A DNA stretch of 64,000 bases, taken from contig CAZAOK010000007.1 of NCBI GenBank assembly GCA_964486725.1, positions 3,229-67,228 on the forward strand, in the 5' to 3' direction. The notes beneath the pieces were generated by a model. The model was not told the DNA's origin and searched no databases. It saw nothing but the letters and a program-made list of their open reading frames with translations. The position numbers were made by a program, and so were the translations under genes. The DNA comes from M55B154 sp964486725 (GTDB lineage: Bacteria > Spirochaetota > UBA4802 > UB4802). Shown in pieces: positions 24,651 to 34,271 of the stretch. Position 1 is the stretch's first letter. Each line of letters begins with the position of its first letter.

Positions 24651-25043
24651 ATGGCAGATAAAAAATTATACGCAACCGGAAGACGTAAGGCAGCTGTAGC
24701 GAGGGTATGGGTGAAACCGGGGAACGGAACTATCACCATAAACAAACAGCCGATATCTGAATATTTCAGACGACAGACCCTTGAACTGGTGGTACGGCAG
24801 CCGCTTGAAGAAATTGAGCAGATTAATAATTATGATGTGTTTGCCACTGTTATCGGTGGTGGATGGTCAGGCCAGGCCGGCGCGGTGAAACTTGGAATCG
24901 CACGATGCCTTTCTTCAATGGATGACAAGTATCACAAGATGATGCGTACTGCCGGATTTCTTACCAGGGATTCGCGAGTTGTTGAGCGTAAGAAATACGG
25001 ACAGAAAAAAGCCAGGAAGAAATTTCAGTTCTCAAAACGATAA
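24651..25043 (+). CDS. rpsI: 30S ribosomal protein S9
   Basis: 130 residues with the S9 signature: YATGRRKAAVARVW near the N-terminus, GGGWSGQAGAVKLGIARCL in the middle, and the basic tail ending KKFQFSKR, which reaches the decoding site. Second gene of the rplM operon, followed by a strong terminator. Confidence 0.97.
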   Translation: MADKKLYATGRRKAAVARVWVKPGNGTITINKQPISEYFRRQTLELVVRQPLEEIEQINNYDVFATVIGGGWSGQAGAVKLGIARCLSSMDDKYHKMMRTAGFLTRDSRVVERKKYGQKKARKKFQFSKR

Positions 25044-25072
25044 AAGAATATACATGTATCAAGAAAACAGGG

Positions 25073-25099
25073 GGATGCCGAAAAGGGCATCCCTTTTTG
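25073..25099 (+). terminator. intrinsic terminator after rpsI
   Basis: GGGATGCC/GGCATCCC (25073-25080 with 25087-25094), a 6-base loop and T5. Confidence 0.9.
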
Positions 25100-25222
25100 T
25101 GTATGGGAAAAGAAATTTAGATTAAGAACAATAGCCATTAATTTATGAATATATTTGCAGGTGAGTATATATTGTTGACAGGTATGTTCACTTCATGAAA
25201 CAAAAGAAGAAAGAGTGCGCTT

Positions 25223-25870
25223 ATGGTAACCATTTCTTCCATACAATACAGGGATGACTTTCTGCAGGTGTTGTGTGACACCGGTGAAGCTTTTCGTATA
25301 CCATATGGCGTTTCCGGTATGTTTCAACTGGAGGCGGGAAAAGTAGTTGACCACCTTGAATACCAGCAACTAAAAGAAGAGTCAGACCGTTTTACCTGCA
25401 GGCGGAAGGCATATGATTACCTGGCGGTGCGCAACCGCTCGGCCAGGGAACTTGATATAGCACTTTCCCGCAAGGGTTTCTCAAGGGACATTATCAGGGA
25501 AGTGCTTATAGACCTTGAAGAAAGAGGGTATGTGAATGATTACCAGTATGCCATTCAGTTTATCAGGAATAAGCGAAGGGCAAAAACGGTGGGAGACAAC
25601 CTGCTGCGGGCAGAGCTTCAGAAAAGAGGGGTTGATCGTAAACTGATAACTAAGGCAATACGCAAAAGCGAAAAAGAGCAGCCCAACCTGGATGATATTT
25701 ATGCTATCGCGCTGAAGAAAGCATTACGGGTTAAGAGGAAAAAGAACCCCTATGGAAAGGTTGTACAATACCTTGGTCAACGGGGTTTTGAGTTCGATGA
25801 GATACAGAAGGTTATGCGCCGTCTGAAAGGTGACGGCTTGTTTGATAATGATTCACAGGATAGCTATTAA
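25223..25870 (+). CDS. recX: RecX, regulator of RecA
   Basis: 215 residues with the three-helix repeats of RecX (RKAYDYLAVRNRSARELDIALSRKGF; VLIDLEERGYVNDYQYAIQFIRNKR; LRAELQKRGVDRKLITKAI). RecX limits RecA filament growth. The N-terminal 50 residues form an extra beta-rich extension found in some RecX proteins. It lies 12 bases before alaS and is probably co-transcribed, the common recX-alaS pairing. recA itself is not in the window. A TTGACA at 25175-25180 lacks a good -10. Confidence 0.9.
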   Translation: MVTISSIQYRDDFLQVLCDTGEAFRIPYGVSGMFQLEAGKVVDHLEYQQLKEESDRFTCRRKAYDYLAVRNRSARELDIALSRKGFSRDIIREVLIDLEERGYVNDYQYAIQFIRNKRRAKTVGDNLLRAELQKRGVDRKLITKAIRKSEKEQPNLDDIYAIALKKALRVKRKKNPYGKVVQYLGQRGFEFDEIQKVMRRLKGDGLFDNDSQDSY

Positions 25871-25882
25871 AGGGGAACAGAT

Positions 25883-28306
25883 ATGTTGACTGTCAGGGAC
25901 TTGCGGGATTCGTTTTTAAATTATTTCGGGGAACGCGGGCACAGGGTTGTGCCGTCCAGTTCTCTTATTCCAAAGGATGACCCCACGCTTCTATTTACTA
26001 CGGCAGGCATGGTGCAGTTCAAACCCATGTTCGCGGGAACTGTTGACATTGAGTATACACGGGCTACATCTGTGCAAAAATGCCTGCGTACCAGTGATCT
26101 TGAAGAGGTGGGACGGACAAAGCGTCATTGTACTTTCTTTGAGATGCTTGGTAATTTTTCTTTCGGTGATTACTTCAAGAAAGAGGCTATTGAGTGGTCA
26201 TGGGATTACTCGGTAAATGTGATCGGTTTTGCGCCGGATACAATATGGATATCCATTTTCCAGGATGATGATGAAGCATTCGATATCTGGAATAAGGATA
26301 TTGGCGTTCCCGCCGGGCGTATTGTGCGCCTTGGCAGGGAGGACAACTTCTGGGGGCCCGCAGGTGATACCGGCGCGTGCGGGCCCTGTTCTGAACTCTA
26401 CCTCGACAGGGGTGAGGCATACGGCTGCGGGTCAGAAGACTGTAAGCCGGGATGTGACTGTGAGCGGTTTATGGAATACTGGAACCTGGTGTTCAACCAG
26501 TTTTTCCAGGATGAAAAGGGCGAGCTTACACCGCTGCCCAAAACCGGTATTGATACGGGGATGGGGCTGGAACGGCTTGCCACCCTTGTGCAGAATGTTG
26601 ATTCAATATATGACACCGATGAACTGAAGTCACTGGTGGAGTTCGTATGCAGGGAGACGGACACTGTATACGAAGGTGATGATGCTACTGCCGTTAACGT
26701 TATAGTTGAACATGCCAGGGCCCTTACCTTCGCCATATCCGATGGGGGTTATCCTTCAAACGAAGGAAGGGGATACGTGCTTCGTAGAATTCTGCGACGG
26801 GCTCTTCGGTATGGAAGGCAGATAGGTGTTAATAAACCATTCGTATACAGGCTGGTTGATCCTATCGTGGATATAATGGGAGATTATTACCCTGAAATAA
26901 AAAAGGCTGCTTTCAACGTGAAGGAGCTGTTGAAAGGGGAAGAAGAACGTTTCCTGGAAACACTGGATAACGGTATGCAGAAGCTCGAAGATATTATAAG
27001 TGAGCTGGACAAAGGTGGACAAGACACAATATCCGGCAAGGACGCCTTTCTGCTCTATGATACCTTTGGATTTCCCCTTGAGATGACAGTGGAGATGGCA
27101 GAAGAAAAAAATCTTAAGGTTGATACCGGCGGATTTGAAGATGAAATGAAAAAGCAGCGGGAAAGAGGTAAACAGAGCTGGAAAAGTGCTGAATCAGAAT
27201 ACGAGAAGATATTCGAGGAGCTTGCGAAGAAAGCAGGTGCCACCTTTTTTGAGGGATATGAGAATGACAGTACCTCTTCAGAAATAATTGTAATGCATTC
27301 CATGAAAAAAATGACTGATACCCTTGATGAAGGTTCCAGGGGTATTCTTGTTACCGGGGCATCTACCTTTTATGCTGAATCCGGTGGACAGGTAGGGGAC
27401 AGGGGTCGCATATACAGCGACGCGGGCGCTTTGTTTACTGTTGAGGATACCAGGAAATTTAACAATACCATATTCCACATTGGGGTGGTAACTAAGGGTG
27501 TATTTAAAGCGGGTAACGTGGTAACCCTTGAGATAGACACTGTGAGAAGAAACCTCACCCGGGCAAACCATACCGCAACACACCTGTTACAGGCATCCTT
27601 AAAAAGTATAATCGGGGATCATGTGCAGCAGTCGGGTTCACTTGTGGAGCCTGAACGGTTTCGTTTTGATTTCAGTCATTTTAAACAGATGAGTGATGAC
27701 GAGATACGGTCTGTTGAAGAACTGGTGAACAGGAAAATATGGGAGAACGTGCCTGTCGAGACTGAAGAGCGGCAGCTTGATGAAGCCATCGCAATGGGAG
27801 CGGTTGCGGTATTCGATGAAAAATACGATGACAATGTGCGGGTGGTGAAAATTGACGATTTCAGCATGGAACTGTGTGGGGGCACCCACGTGGACAATAC
27901 CGGGAAGATCGGTGTTTTCAAGATATTGCGTGAAGGCTCTCCCGGTGCTGGTATGCGGCGTATTGAGGGTGTAACCCTTCGCGGAATATACGAACGGTTT
28001 GTGGCCCAGCAGCAGATACTGGAGCAGCTGACAGAAAAACTGAACGTGGCAGAACAGGGGGTTCCGGGTAAAGTTCAGGATCTTCTTGAACAGAACCGGG
28101 CACTTGAAAAAGAGATGTCGAAGAAGAAGAAGTCAGGGCTGAAGGAATATGCTGACAGGTTGATACAGGANNNNNNNNNNNNNNNNNNNNNNNNNNNNNN
28201 NNNNNNNNNNNNNNNNNNNNNNNNNNNNNNNNNNNNNNNNNNNNNNNNNNNNNNNNNNNNNNNNNNNNNNAAATCCATAGAGAGTATCAAAAACAGGCTG
28301 AAATAG
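25883..28306 (+). CDS. alaS: alanyl-tRNA synthetase (interrupted by an assembly gap)
   Basis: Class II synthetase charging tRNA-Ala. Visible parts are the catalytic domain (about 1-250, with GHRVVPSSSLIP and MEYWNLVFNQF), the tRNA-recognition region, and the editing domain with the zinc site HTATHLL and the later C-x3-H (LCGGTHVDNTG). Residues up to about 763 are read, then exactly 100 N (28171-28270) and eleven residues ending KNRLK. A full AlaRS has about 870-880 residues, so most of the C-terminal DHHA1 domain is missing because of the gap. The frame across the gap is arbitrary. This is an assembly defect, not evidence of a pseudogene. Confidence 0.93.
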   Translation: MLTVRDLRDSFLNYFGERGHRVVPSSSLIPKDDPTLLFTTAGMVQFKPMFAGTVDIEYTRATSVQKCLRTSDLEEVGRTKRHCTFFEMLGNFSFGDYFKKEAIEWSWDYSVNVIGFAPDTIWISIFQDDDEAFDIWNKDIGVPAGRIVRLGREDNFWGPAGDTGACGPCSELYLDRGEAYGCGSEDCKPGCDCERFMEYWNLVFNQFFQDEKGELTPLPKTGIDTGMGLERLATLVQNVDSIYDTDELKSLVEFVCRETDTVYEGDDATAVNVIVEHARALTFAISDGGYPSNEGRGYVLRRILRRALRYGRQIGVNKPFVYRLVDPIVDIMGDYYPEIKKAAFNVKELLKGEEERFLETLDNGMQKLEDIISELDKGGQDTISGKDAFLLYDTFGFPLEMTVEMAEEKNLKVDTGGFEDEMKKQRERGKQSWKSAESEYEKIFEELAKKAGATFFEGYENDSTSSEIIVMHSMKKMTDTLDEGSRGILVTGASTFYAESGGQVGDRGRIYSDAGALFTVEDTRKFNNTIFHIGVVTKGVFKAGNVVTLEIDTVRRNLTRANHTATHLLQASLKSIIGDHVQQSGSLVEPERFRFDFSHFKQMSDDEIRSVEELVNRKIWENVPVETEERQLDEAIAMGAVAVFDEKYDDNVRVVKIDDFSMELCGGTHVDNTGKIGVFKILREGSPGAGMRRIEGVTLRGIYERFVAQQQILEQLTEKLNVAEQGVPGKVQDLLEQNRALEKEMSKKKKSGLKEYADRLIQXXXXXXXXXXXXXXXXXXXXXXXXXXXXXXXXXXKSIESIKNRLK
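28171..28270. other. scaffold gap of exactly 100 N
   Basis: One hundred consecutive unknown bases, the conventional placeholder for a join of unknown length. They fall in alaS. The real missing length is probably larger, since about 100 residues of AlaRS are absent. Confidence 0.98.
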
Positions 28307-28379
28307 AAATTATTTGTTATACATGAACATATGAGATATATATTAATATAGTAATATTTGTATATATCATAATTGTGTA

Positions 28380-28408
28380 TTGACATTCCATGACGTGATG
28401 TTTGATAC
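28380..28408 (+). promoter_or_regulatory. candidate promoter of the acyl-CoA synthetase gene
   Basis: TTGACA at 28380-28385, a 17-base spacer and TGATAC at 28403-28408. The -35 is perfect and the -10 weak. Confidence 0.45.
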
Positions 28409-28444
28409 GCTATGTGATTATAGCATATAAACCAGGGGGATACT

Positions 28445-30367
28445 ATGTCTTTTGAATATGTAAAGACAATGTCGCAATATTTTTATGATACATGTGAGCA
28501 GTTTCCGGACAGCCTGGCACAAAAATTTAATGTTGCCCTGTTTCAGGGTGATAATAACGGGTCTTTCACATATGCCCAACTTCAGGATCGTGTAGAATCC
28601 ATAGCGTGCGCGCTTATTGATCTTGGTCTAAAAAAAGGAGAACGGGCCGGGCTTATGGCACCCACCAGCCATATCTGGACACAGGTGGACATCGCCCTTG
28701 CCAGTTGCGGTGTTGCCAGCGTGACAATTTACCCCACCCTCTCTAACAACGAGGTCATTTATATTATGAATGACTCGGCAAGCAGGTTTCTCTTTCTTGG
28801 AAGTGCTTCGTTATTAAAGCAGGTTAAACCGGTTATGGATCAGATACCGGGGGTGGAAAAACTAATAATCATGGATCCAGCCTTTAGATCAGAGAGTGAA
28901 TCCATACTGGGGTTATATGACCTCATAGAGAAAGGGACTGAACTAAAAAAAGATGCCGCGATGTTGAAATCATATGAAGAACTAAGGAAATCTCTTACCA
29001 TAGATGACTGGTTTACCATTCTGTATACATCCGGTACAACGGGAATTGGTAAGGGTGTTGTTATCACCAACTGGTCAGCAGCATCACGCCTTGAAGGAAC
29101 CCGGGATTACTTTCATCAATATGAAATGGATATAACCGAACAGGACGTGACCCTGTGCTACCTGCCGCTGTCCCACGTATTTGACAGGGGATCATGCCAG
29201 TGGCTCGGTTTACGTGAGGGGGCGTGCATTTGTTACGCGGACAAGCCAGCCACCCTTGTGGATGACATGCAGAAGTATAACCCTACCTGGATTAATTGTG
29301 TTCCACGGTTATATGAAAAAATATATGTTACCATAAAAGACCAGATGGCAGCAAGTGCGGTGAAGCAAAAACTTTTCAACTGGGCAATGAAGGTGGGATA
29401 TGAGGCACTTGAATACAGGAAGGACGAAAATGACTGTTATGACATGCGTTCAAACCTGAAATTTACTTCCATGATGCCGCTTGGACTCAGGGTTAAGTTT
29501 AAAGTTGCCGATACAATTATCTTCAAAAAAGTACGCGGGCTGTTTGGCAAAAATTTCAGGCATTCCTTCTCGGCAAGTGCCAGTATTTCACCGGATCTTT
29601 TAAAATTCTATTACGCTGTTGGGATTGCAGTCGTGGAAGGATATGGTTCTACTGAAAGTTTCAACGCGGCATTGCTAAATCCCCTCACGGCCTGCAAACC
29701 TGGTTACATGGGTAAAAATGCCAATGGAAGTATCAGCAGGGTGGCCGAGGATGGAGAGTTGGAACTATCGGGCGCGGGAATCTTCAAAGAGTATCTGAAC
29801 AAGCCAGAGGATACCGCGGCATCATTTACGCCGGATGGGTGGTTTATGACGGGTGACGTGGTTGAGCAGTCACCTGACGGGTATTATAAGTTTGTTGAGC
29901 GCAAGAAGGCTATTATCTGTACAGCGGTTGGCAAGAACATAGCCCCCGTGAAGCTGGAAAATCTTTTTTCTACCAGCAGCGTAGTGGAGCAGATTTTTTT
30001 CATCGGTGATGAACGGAATTTCATTTCAGCCCTGGTTGTGCCAAGTTTCGCCTATTTCATGGACCTGTATGACAGAGAGAATATTACTTATGACAGGGAT
30101 GCCGTAGTCTATGGTGATATCGGTGGTATGCAGATTTGCGTGGAAGTTGGTGAAGATTTCGTGAACCAGGAAATAATGAAAGAGTTAATAGACAGGGAGA
30201 TCCAGGAAGTTAACAAGAAACTGGAGCGCTTTGAGCAGGTAAGAAAATATACCATACTTCGACGCAGGTTTACCGAGGATAACGAGATGATGACCCCCAC
30301 CCAGAAACCAAAGAAGAGGGTGATTATCGATGTGTATAAAGATGAAATAGAAAACATGTACAGGTAA
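28445..30367 (+). CDS. long-chain acyl-CoA synthetase (AMP-binding)
   Basis: 640 residues of the ANL adenylating family, long-chain type. It activates a fatty acid with ATP and CoA. The ATP loop is YTSGTTGIGKGVV, where the usual P before K-G is replaced by G, an uncommon change. Also present are LPLSHVFDR, the YGSTES motif (EGYGSTESF), the TGD motif (FMTGDVVEQ) and a catalytic Lys near the end (MTPTQKPKKR). AGGGGGA precedes the ATG. It has its own promoter and a bidirectional terminator, so it stands alone. With the thioesterase and SDRs it points to fatty-acid metabolism. Confidence 0.88.
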   Translation: MSFEYVKTMSQYFYDTCEQFPDSLAQKFNVALFQGDNNGSFTYAQLQDRVESIACALIDLGLKKGERAGLMAPTSHIWTQVDIALASCGVASVTIYPTLSNNEVIYIMNDSASRFLFLGSASLLKQVKPVMDQIPGVEKLIIMDPAFRSESESILGLYDLIEKGTELKKDAAMLKSYEELRKSLTIDDWFTILYTSGTTGIGKGVVITNWSAASRLEGTRDYFHQYEMDITEQDVTLCYLPLSHVFDRGSCQWLGLREGACICYADKPATLVDDMQKYNPTWINCVPRLYEKIYVTIKDQMAASAVKQKLFNWAMKVGYEALEYRKDENDCYDMRSNLKFTSMMPLGLRVKFKVADTIIFKKVRGLFGKNFRHSFSASASISPDLLKFYYAVGIAVVEGYGSTESFNAALLNPLTACKPGYMGKNANGSISRVAEDGELELSGAGIFKEYLNKPEDTAASFTPDGWFMTGDVVEQSPDGYYKFVERKKAIICTAVGKNIAPVKLENLFSTSSVVEQIFFIGDERNFISALVVPSFAYFMDLYDRENITYDRDAVVYGDIGGMQICVEVGEDFVNQEIMKELIDREIQEVNKKLERFEQVRKYTILRRRFTEDNEMMTPTQKPKKRVIIDVYKDEIENMYR

Positions 30368-30393
30368 ATATTCATCTAATCGTGAGTACAGAT

Positions 30394-30426
30394 AAAAAAA
30401 GCGGCCAGACAGGCCGCTTTTTTTTT
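30394..30426. terminator. bidirectional terminator between acyl-CoA synthetase and nfnB
   Basis: GCGGCC/GGCCGC (30401-30406 with 30412-30417), with A7 before and T9 after the stem. It lies between two convergent genes and can serve both. Confidence 0.9.
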
Positions 30427-30448
30427 GAATATATATTGAATGGTACCT

Positions 30449-31846
30449 TTACCATTCTCCGGTGCTGAGATAATTGTCCATGGCTGTTGCAGCTTTTCTG
30501 CCTGCACCCATGGCAAGTATTACGGTAGCTGCTCCTGATACAATATCACCCCCGGCGAATACACCTTCCCTGGAAGTTTTCATTGTTTCATCATCAGCCA
30601 TGATGGTTCCCCACCTGGTGGTTTCCAAACCAGAGGTCGTTTTCTGTATTATTGGATTTGGGGCATTCCCAATAGCAATTATGGCAAGATCAACCGGAAT
30701 CTCAAATTCAGAATTTTCTATGGGTACCGGTCTTCTTCGTCCTGATTCGTCAGGTGAACCCAGTTCCATTTTCAGACACTCAACACCTTCCAGGTGACCT
30801 TTTTCATTGCCGATAAATCTTGTGGGATTGGAGAGCAGTTTGAATATTATTCCCTCTTCTTCGGCGTGATGAACCTCTTCAACACGTGCCGGAAGTTCAT
30901 TCATGGTTCGCCTGTATATAATATATACATTTTCTCCACCCAGCCGTTTGGCGGTTCGGGCGGCATCCATGGCTACATTACCTCCACCGAACACGGCAAT
31001 ATTCTTTCCCTTTATTATGGGGGTGCTGTATTCAGGGAACTTGTATGCCTTCATTAAGTTAGCCCTGGTAAGGTATTCGTTAGCGGTATAGACCCCTGTA
31101 AGATTTTCACCGGGAATATTTAAAAAGAGCGGCAAGCCTGCACCTGAACCCACAAAGACGGCGTCATATCCATTATTGAGCATGTCATCAATGGTTTCTG
31201 ACATGCCGATTGCCCTGTTGAGTATCATGTTTACACCCATCCTGGACAGTGCGTCTATTTCATATTCAACCACCTTCTTTGGAAGTCTGAACTCAGGTAT
31301 ACCGTATACCAGCACACCCCCCGGGCTGTGGAGGGCTTCGAATATGGTTACCGGGTACCCCTTCTTGCGAAGGTCTCCCGCCACGGTAAGGCCTGCAGGC
31401 CCGGAACCAATAACCGCGACTTTCTTCTGTTTGCTGTCCTGTATCACAGGAATTTCAGTTTTTCCCGCTTCCCTTTCGTGATCAGCAACAAAACGCTCAA
31501 GAGCCCCGATAGCTACAGGTTCATATTTTTTTCCAAGCACGCAAAACATCTCACACTGAGACTCCTGTGGACAAACCCTGCCGCAAATGGCTGGAAGTGA
31601 ATTCGTATCTTTCAATATTTGAAAAGAACGGCTGAAGTCGCCTTCCACTATGGCAGCGATGAAACCGGGAATGTCAACATTCACAGGGCATCCCTTGATA
31701 CAGTGTGGTTTCTTACACTGTATACATCGTTCGGCTTCGGCAATGGCCGTTTTCTCTGAAAAACCTGTTGATACCTCGTTGAAATTCTTTATCCTCTGGC
31801 CGGGATTCTGTTCACCCGGCTTTTGCCTTGGTATATCTCTTCCCAT
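30449..31846 (-). CDS. nfnB: NfnB, large subunit of NADH-dependent ferredoxin:NADP oxidoreductase (GltD-like)
   Basis: 465 residues of the GltD family. The N-terminal region holds cysteines for two [4Fe-4S] clusters (C41, C44, C49, C53 and C88, C92, C98, C102). Next comes an FAD-binding GSGPAGL motif near 148, and an NADPH-binding GGGNVAMD motif. It is often annotated as homotetrameric glutamate synthase, but the NfnA gene lies directly upstream (stop 31850, start 31846), so NfnB is the better name. NfnAB couples reduced ferredoxin and NADH to make two NADPH by flavin-based electron bifurcation. gdhA lies just upstream of nfnA, a likely NADPH user. Confidence 0.9.
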   Translation of the reverse strand: MGRDIPRQKPGEQNPGQRIKNFNEVSTGFSEKTAIAEAERCIQCKKPHCIKGCPVNVDIPGFIAAIVEGDFSRSFQILKDTNSLPAICGRVCPQESQCEMFCVLGKKYEPVAIGALERFVADHEREAGKTEIPVIQDSKQKKVAVIGSGPAGLTVAGDLRKKGYPVTIFEALHSPGGVLVYGIPEFRLPKKVVEYEIDALSRMGVNMILNRAIGMSETIDDMLNNGYDAVFVGSGAGLPLFLNIPGENLTGVYTANEYLTRANLMKAYKFPEYSTPIIKGKNIAVFGGGNVAMDAARTAKRLGGENVYIIYRRTMNELPARVEEVHHAEEEGIIFKLLSNPTRFIGNEKGHLEGVECLKMELGSPDESGRRRPVPIENSEFEIPVDLAIIAIGNAPNPIIQKTTSGLETTRWGTIMADDETMKTSREGVFAGGDIVSGAATVILAMGAGRKAATAMDNYLSTGEW

Positions 31847-31849
31847 GTT

Positions 31850-32692
31850 TTACTCCATTCCATGCATTTGGCATTCATGGTCGAAATGGTCCATGCACTG
31901 CTTTTCTTCTTCCTTGTATGTTCCCAGCCGAACCATGAGTTCGTCGAAATCAACCTGGTGGCCGTCAAATTCGGGGCCGTCTACGCAGGTGAATTTTTTT
32001 TCACCGCCTACGGTTACCCTGCAGCCGCCGCACATCCCGGTTCCATCGATCATGATGGTGTTGAGACTCACCATGGTCTTGATATTCAGTTCACCTGTCA
32101 TGTTGCTGACTGCTTTCATCATGGGTACCGGGCCGACAGCCACTACCAGGTCAACCTTCTCAGCATCGATTACTTCGCGCAGTGCTTCTGTGACAAATGC
32201 CTTTTTCCCATAACTGCCGTCGTCGGTACATACTATGAAATCATCACCGATAGCTTTAAGTTCATCTTCAAGAATGAGGATGTCCTTGTTTCGGGCTCCG
32301 ATAATGTTTATTACCCTGTTTCCGGCATCTTTCATGGCTGCGGATATGGGATACACTGGTGCTATGCCTATGCCCCCTCCTATGCACACAACGGTACCAT
32401 AATTTTTGATGTCAGTTGGATGACCGAGAGGACCTGCTATATCCTGGATAAAATCACCTTCTTTTAACAATTGCATCTGCCGGGTCGTTTTACCCACAAC
32501 CTGGTAATAAAGGGTGAGGGTGCCTTTTTCAGGATCAGCGTCGGCTATTGTAAGTGGAATTCTCTCTCCGTATTCATCAATTCGAAGAATGATGAATTGA
32601 CCTGCCTTTCTGTGTTCAGCGACGTATGGAGCATCAACCACCATTTTACCAATACTTTCTGCTATTAAACTGTTTTCCTTTATTACATGCAC
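31850..32692 (-). CDS. nfnA: NfnA, small subunit of NADH-dependent ferredoxin:NADP oxidoreductase
   Basis: 280 residues of the dihydroorotate-dehydrogenase electron-transfer (PyrK-like) family: an FAD-binding barrel (RIPLTIAD), an NAD-binding domain (IGGGIGIAP) and a [2Fe-2S] site. The cluster ligands D216, C221, C224 and C236 have the same spacing (5, 3, 12) that I recall for Asp219, Cys224, Cys227 and Cys239 of Thermotoga NfnA. The Asp ligand separates NfnA from plain PyrK, which uses four cysteines. It is co-transcribed with nfnB (3-base gap). NfnA bifurcates electrons between NADH and ferredoxin. It follows gdhA by about 50 bases. Confidence 0.9.
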   Translation of the reverse strand: MHVIKENSLIAESIGKMVVDAPYVAEHRKAGQFIILRIDEYGERIPLTIADADPEKGTLTLYYQVVGKTTRQMQLLKEGDFIQDIAGPLGHPTDIKNYGTVVCIGGGIGIAPVYPISAAMKDAGNRVINIIGARNKDILILEDELKAIGDDFIVCTDDGSYGKKAFVTEALREVIDAEKVDLVVAVGPVPMMKAVSNMTGELNIKTMVSLNTIMIDGTGMCGGCRVTVGGEKKFTCVDGPEFDGHQVDFDELMVRLGTYKEEEKQCMDHFDHECQMHGME

Positions 32693-32743
32693 GTCATCAC
32701 CCCTTTTGTAAATATGTTGGTAAATGTTTTCACGTTACGGGAA

Positions 32744-34099
32744 TTACACGATTCCGAATGCCAGCATTGCATTGGCAACTTTTGTAAAGCCGGCAATATT
32801 AGCTCCCATCATGTAATTTCCTTTCTGTCCATACGCTTCTGATGCTTCAAGACAGGAACTGTGGATGTTTCTCATTATAGTTTGTAGTTTATCATCAACT
32901 TCTTCACGTGACCATGAAAATCTGAGACTGTTCTGTGACATTTCAAGTCCTGAAGTGGCAACACCACCGGCGTTTGCTGCTTTACCCGGGCCATAGAGTA
33001 CATCGTTGTCCATGTAAATCTTGATGGCTTCAGGGGTTGATGGCATGTTGGCACCTTCAGAAACACAGTAACAGCCGTTTTTAACAAGAGCTTCCGCGCA
33101 TGGGCCGTCTATTTCATTCTGGGTTGCTGATGGGAATGCCATATCTAGCTTTATGCCCTGTTCTTTTACTACTTCCCATACTGTTTTATTTTCGAAGTAG
33201 GATACGTTGTACTTGTCAGCATATTCTTTTATGCGGCCCCGCCTGACATTTTTAAGATCCATGGCGAATTTGAGTTTTTCATCATCAATTCCTGCTTCGT
33301 CAATAATAGTTCCACTGGAGTCGCTGAGAGAAATAACTTTTCCGCCAAGTTCATTGACCTTTTCAGTTGTATACTGTGCGACGTTACCTGATCCACTGAC
33401 AATGGCAACCTTGTCTATAAAATCTTTTTGCCGGGTTTTCATCATCTCCGCGGCAAAATATACCGCACCGTATCCTGTTGCTTCAGGTCTTATGAGACTT
33501 CCTCCGTAATCAAGACCTTTACCGGTTAATACACCTGTATGTTCATTTCTGAGCTTCTTGTAGTATCCATACATATAGCCGATTTCACGTCCCCCCACAC
33601 CAATATCACCAGCGGGAACATCAGTTTCAGGACCGATATGCCTGTATAACTCTCTCATGAATGACTGGGTAAACCGCATAACTTCCATATCGGATTTTCC
33701 CTTGGGATCGAAGTCAGAACCCCCTTTACCGCCACCCATTGGGAGTGTGGTAAGGGCATTTTTGAAAATCTGTTCGAAACCCAGAAACTTGATAATTCCC
33801 AGATTAACTGATGGATGGAATCGAAGTCCACCCTTAAACGGGCCAATGGCATTGTTGAACTGCACCCTGAAGCCCCTGTTTACATGAACAGTGCCTTTGT
33901 CGTCAGCCCATGGTATACGAAAAATAATGGCTCGCTCAGGCTCAACAATACGTTCATAGATATTTGCTTTCACATATTCCGGATGCTTGTCAATAGTAGG
34001 TTCAAGAGATTGCATGACTTCTTCAACTGCCTGGATGAATTCTTTCTGCTCCGGGTCGATCTTTTTGACTTTTTCTACAATTTCATTAATGAGTGACAT
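32744..34099 (-). CDS. gdhA: NADP-type glutamate dehydrogenase
   Basis: 451 residues, the usual length of bacterial hexameric NADP-dependent GDH (GdhA type). Visible landmarks are the substrate site GGLRFHPSVN, the catalytic Lys motif PMGGGKGGSDFDPKGKSD, the nucleotide-binding SGSGNVAQYT, and the end region GANIAGFTKVANAM. It makes glutamate from 2-oxoglutarate, ammonium and NADPH. AGGAGC lies before the ATG. nfnAB follows directly, which suggests that the bifurcating enzyme supplies NADPH for ammonium assimilation. The presence of both GDH and a glutamate-synthase-like protein gives two possible routes. Confidence 0.95.
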   Translation of the reverse strand: MSLINEIVEKVKKIDPEQKEFIQAVEEVMQSLEPTIDKHPEYVKANIYERIVEPERAIIFRIPWADDKGTVHVNRGFRVQFNNAIGPFKGGLRFHPSVNLGIIKFLGFEQIFKNALTTLPMGGGKGGSDFDPKGKSDMEVMRFTQSFMRELYRHIGPETDVPAGDIGVGGREIGYMYGYYKKLRNEHTGVLTGKGLDYGGSLIRPEATGYGAVYFAAEMMKTRQKDFIDKVAIVSGSGNVAQYTTEKVNELGGKVISLSDSSGTIIDEAGIDDEKLKFAMDLKNVRRGRIKEYADKYNVSYFENKTVWEVVKEQGIKLDMAFPSATQNEIDGPCAEALVKNGCYCVSEGANMPSTPEAIKIYMDNDVLYGPGKAANAGGVATSGLEMSQNSLRFSWSREEVDDKLQTIMRNIHSSCLEASEAYGQKGNYMMGANIAGFTKVANAMLAFGIV

Positions 34100-34271
34100 G
34101 TGAGTAGCTCCTTGTTTTGATTAGTTATACTTATAATGGAATATAGTAATACTAACAAAGAATATGGAGGATGAATGTCAATGGTTTTTGTCGGGTCGTT
34201 GTAAGTGAAATGTTACAGATATGTTAAATTACTCGAGATGTGAAGAATAGTCAAAGAAAGTTGCATGAATG

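Noticed and set aside
30449..31846. Calling this protein glutamate synthase small subunit (gltD)
   Set aside because: The directly coupled NfnA with the bifurcation-type Fe-S ligands makes NfnB more likely. The GltD role fits the paralogue at 38770 better.
31823..32467. A 214-codon plus-strand frame opposite nfnA
   Set aside because: Antisense to NfnA, whose Fe-S ligands and FAD/NAD motifs are clear.
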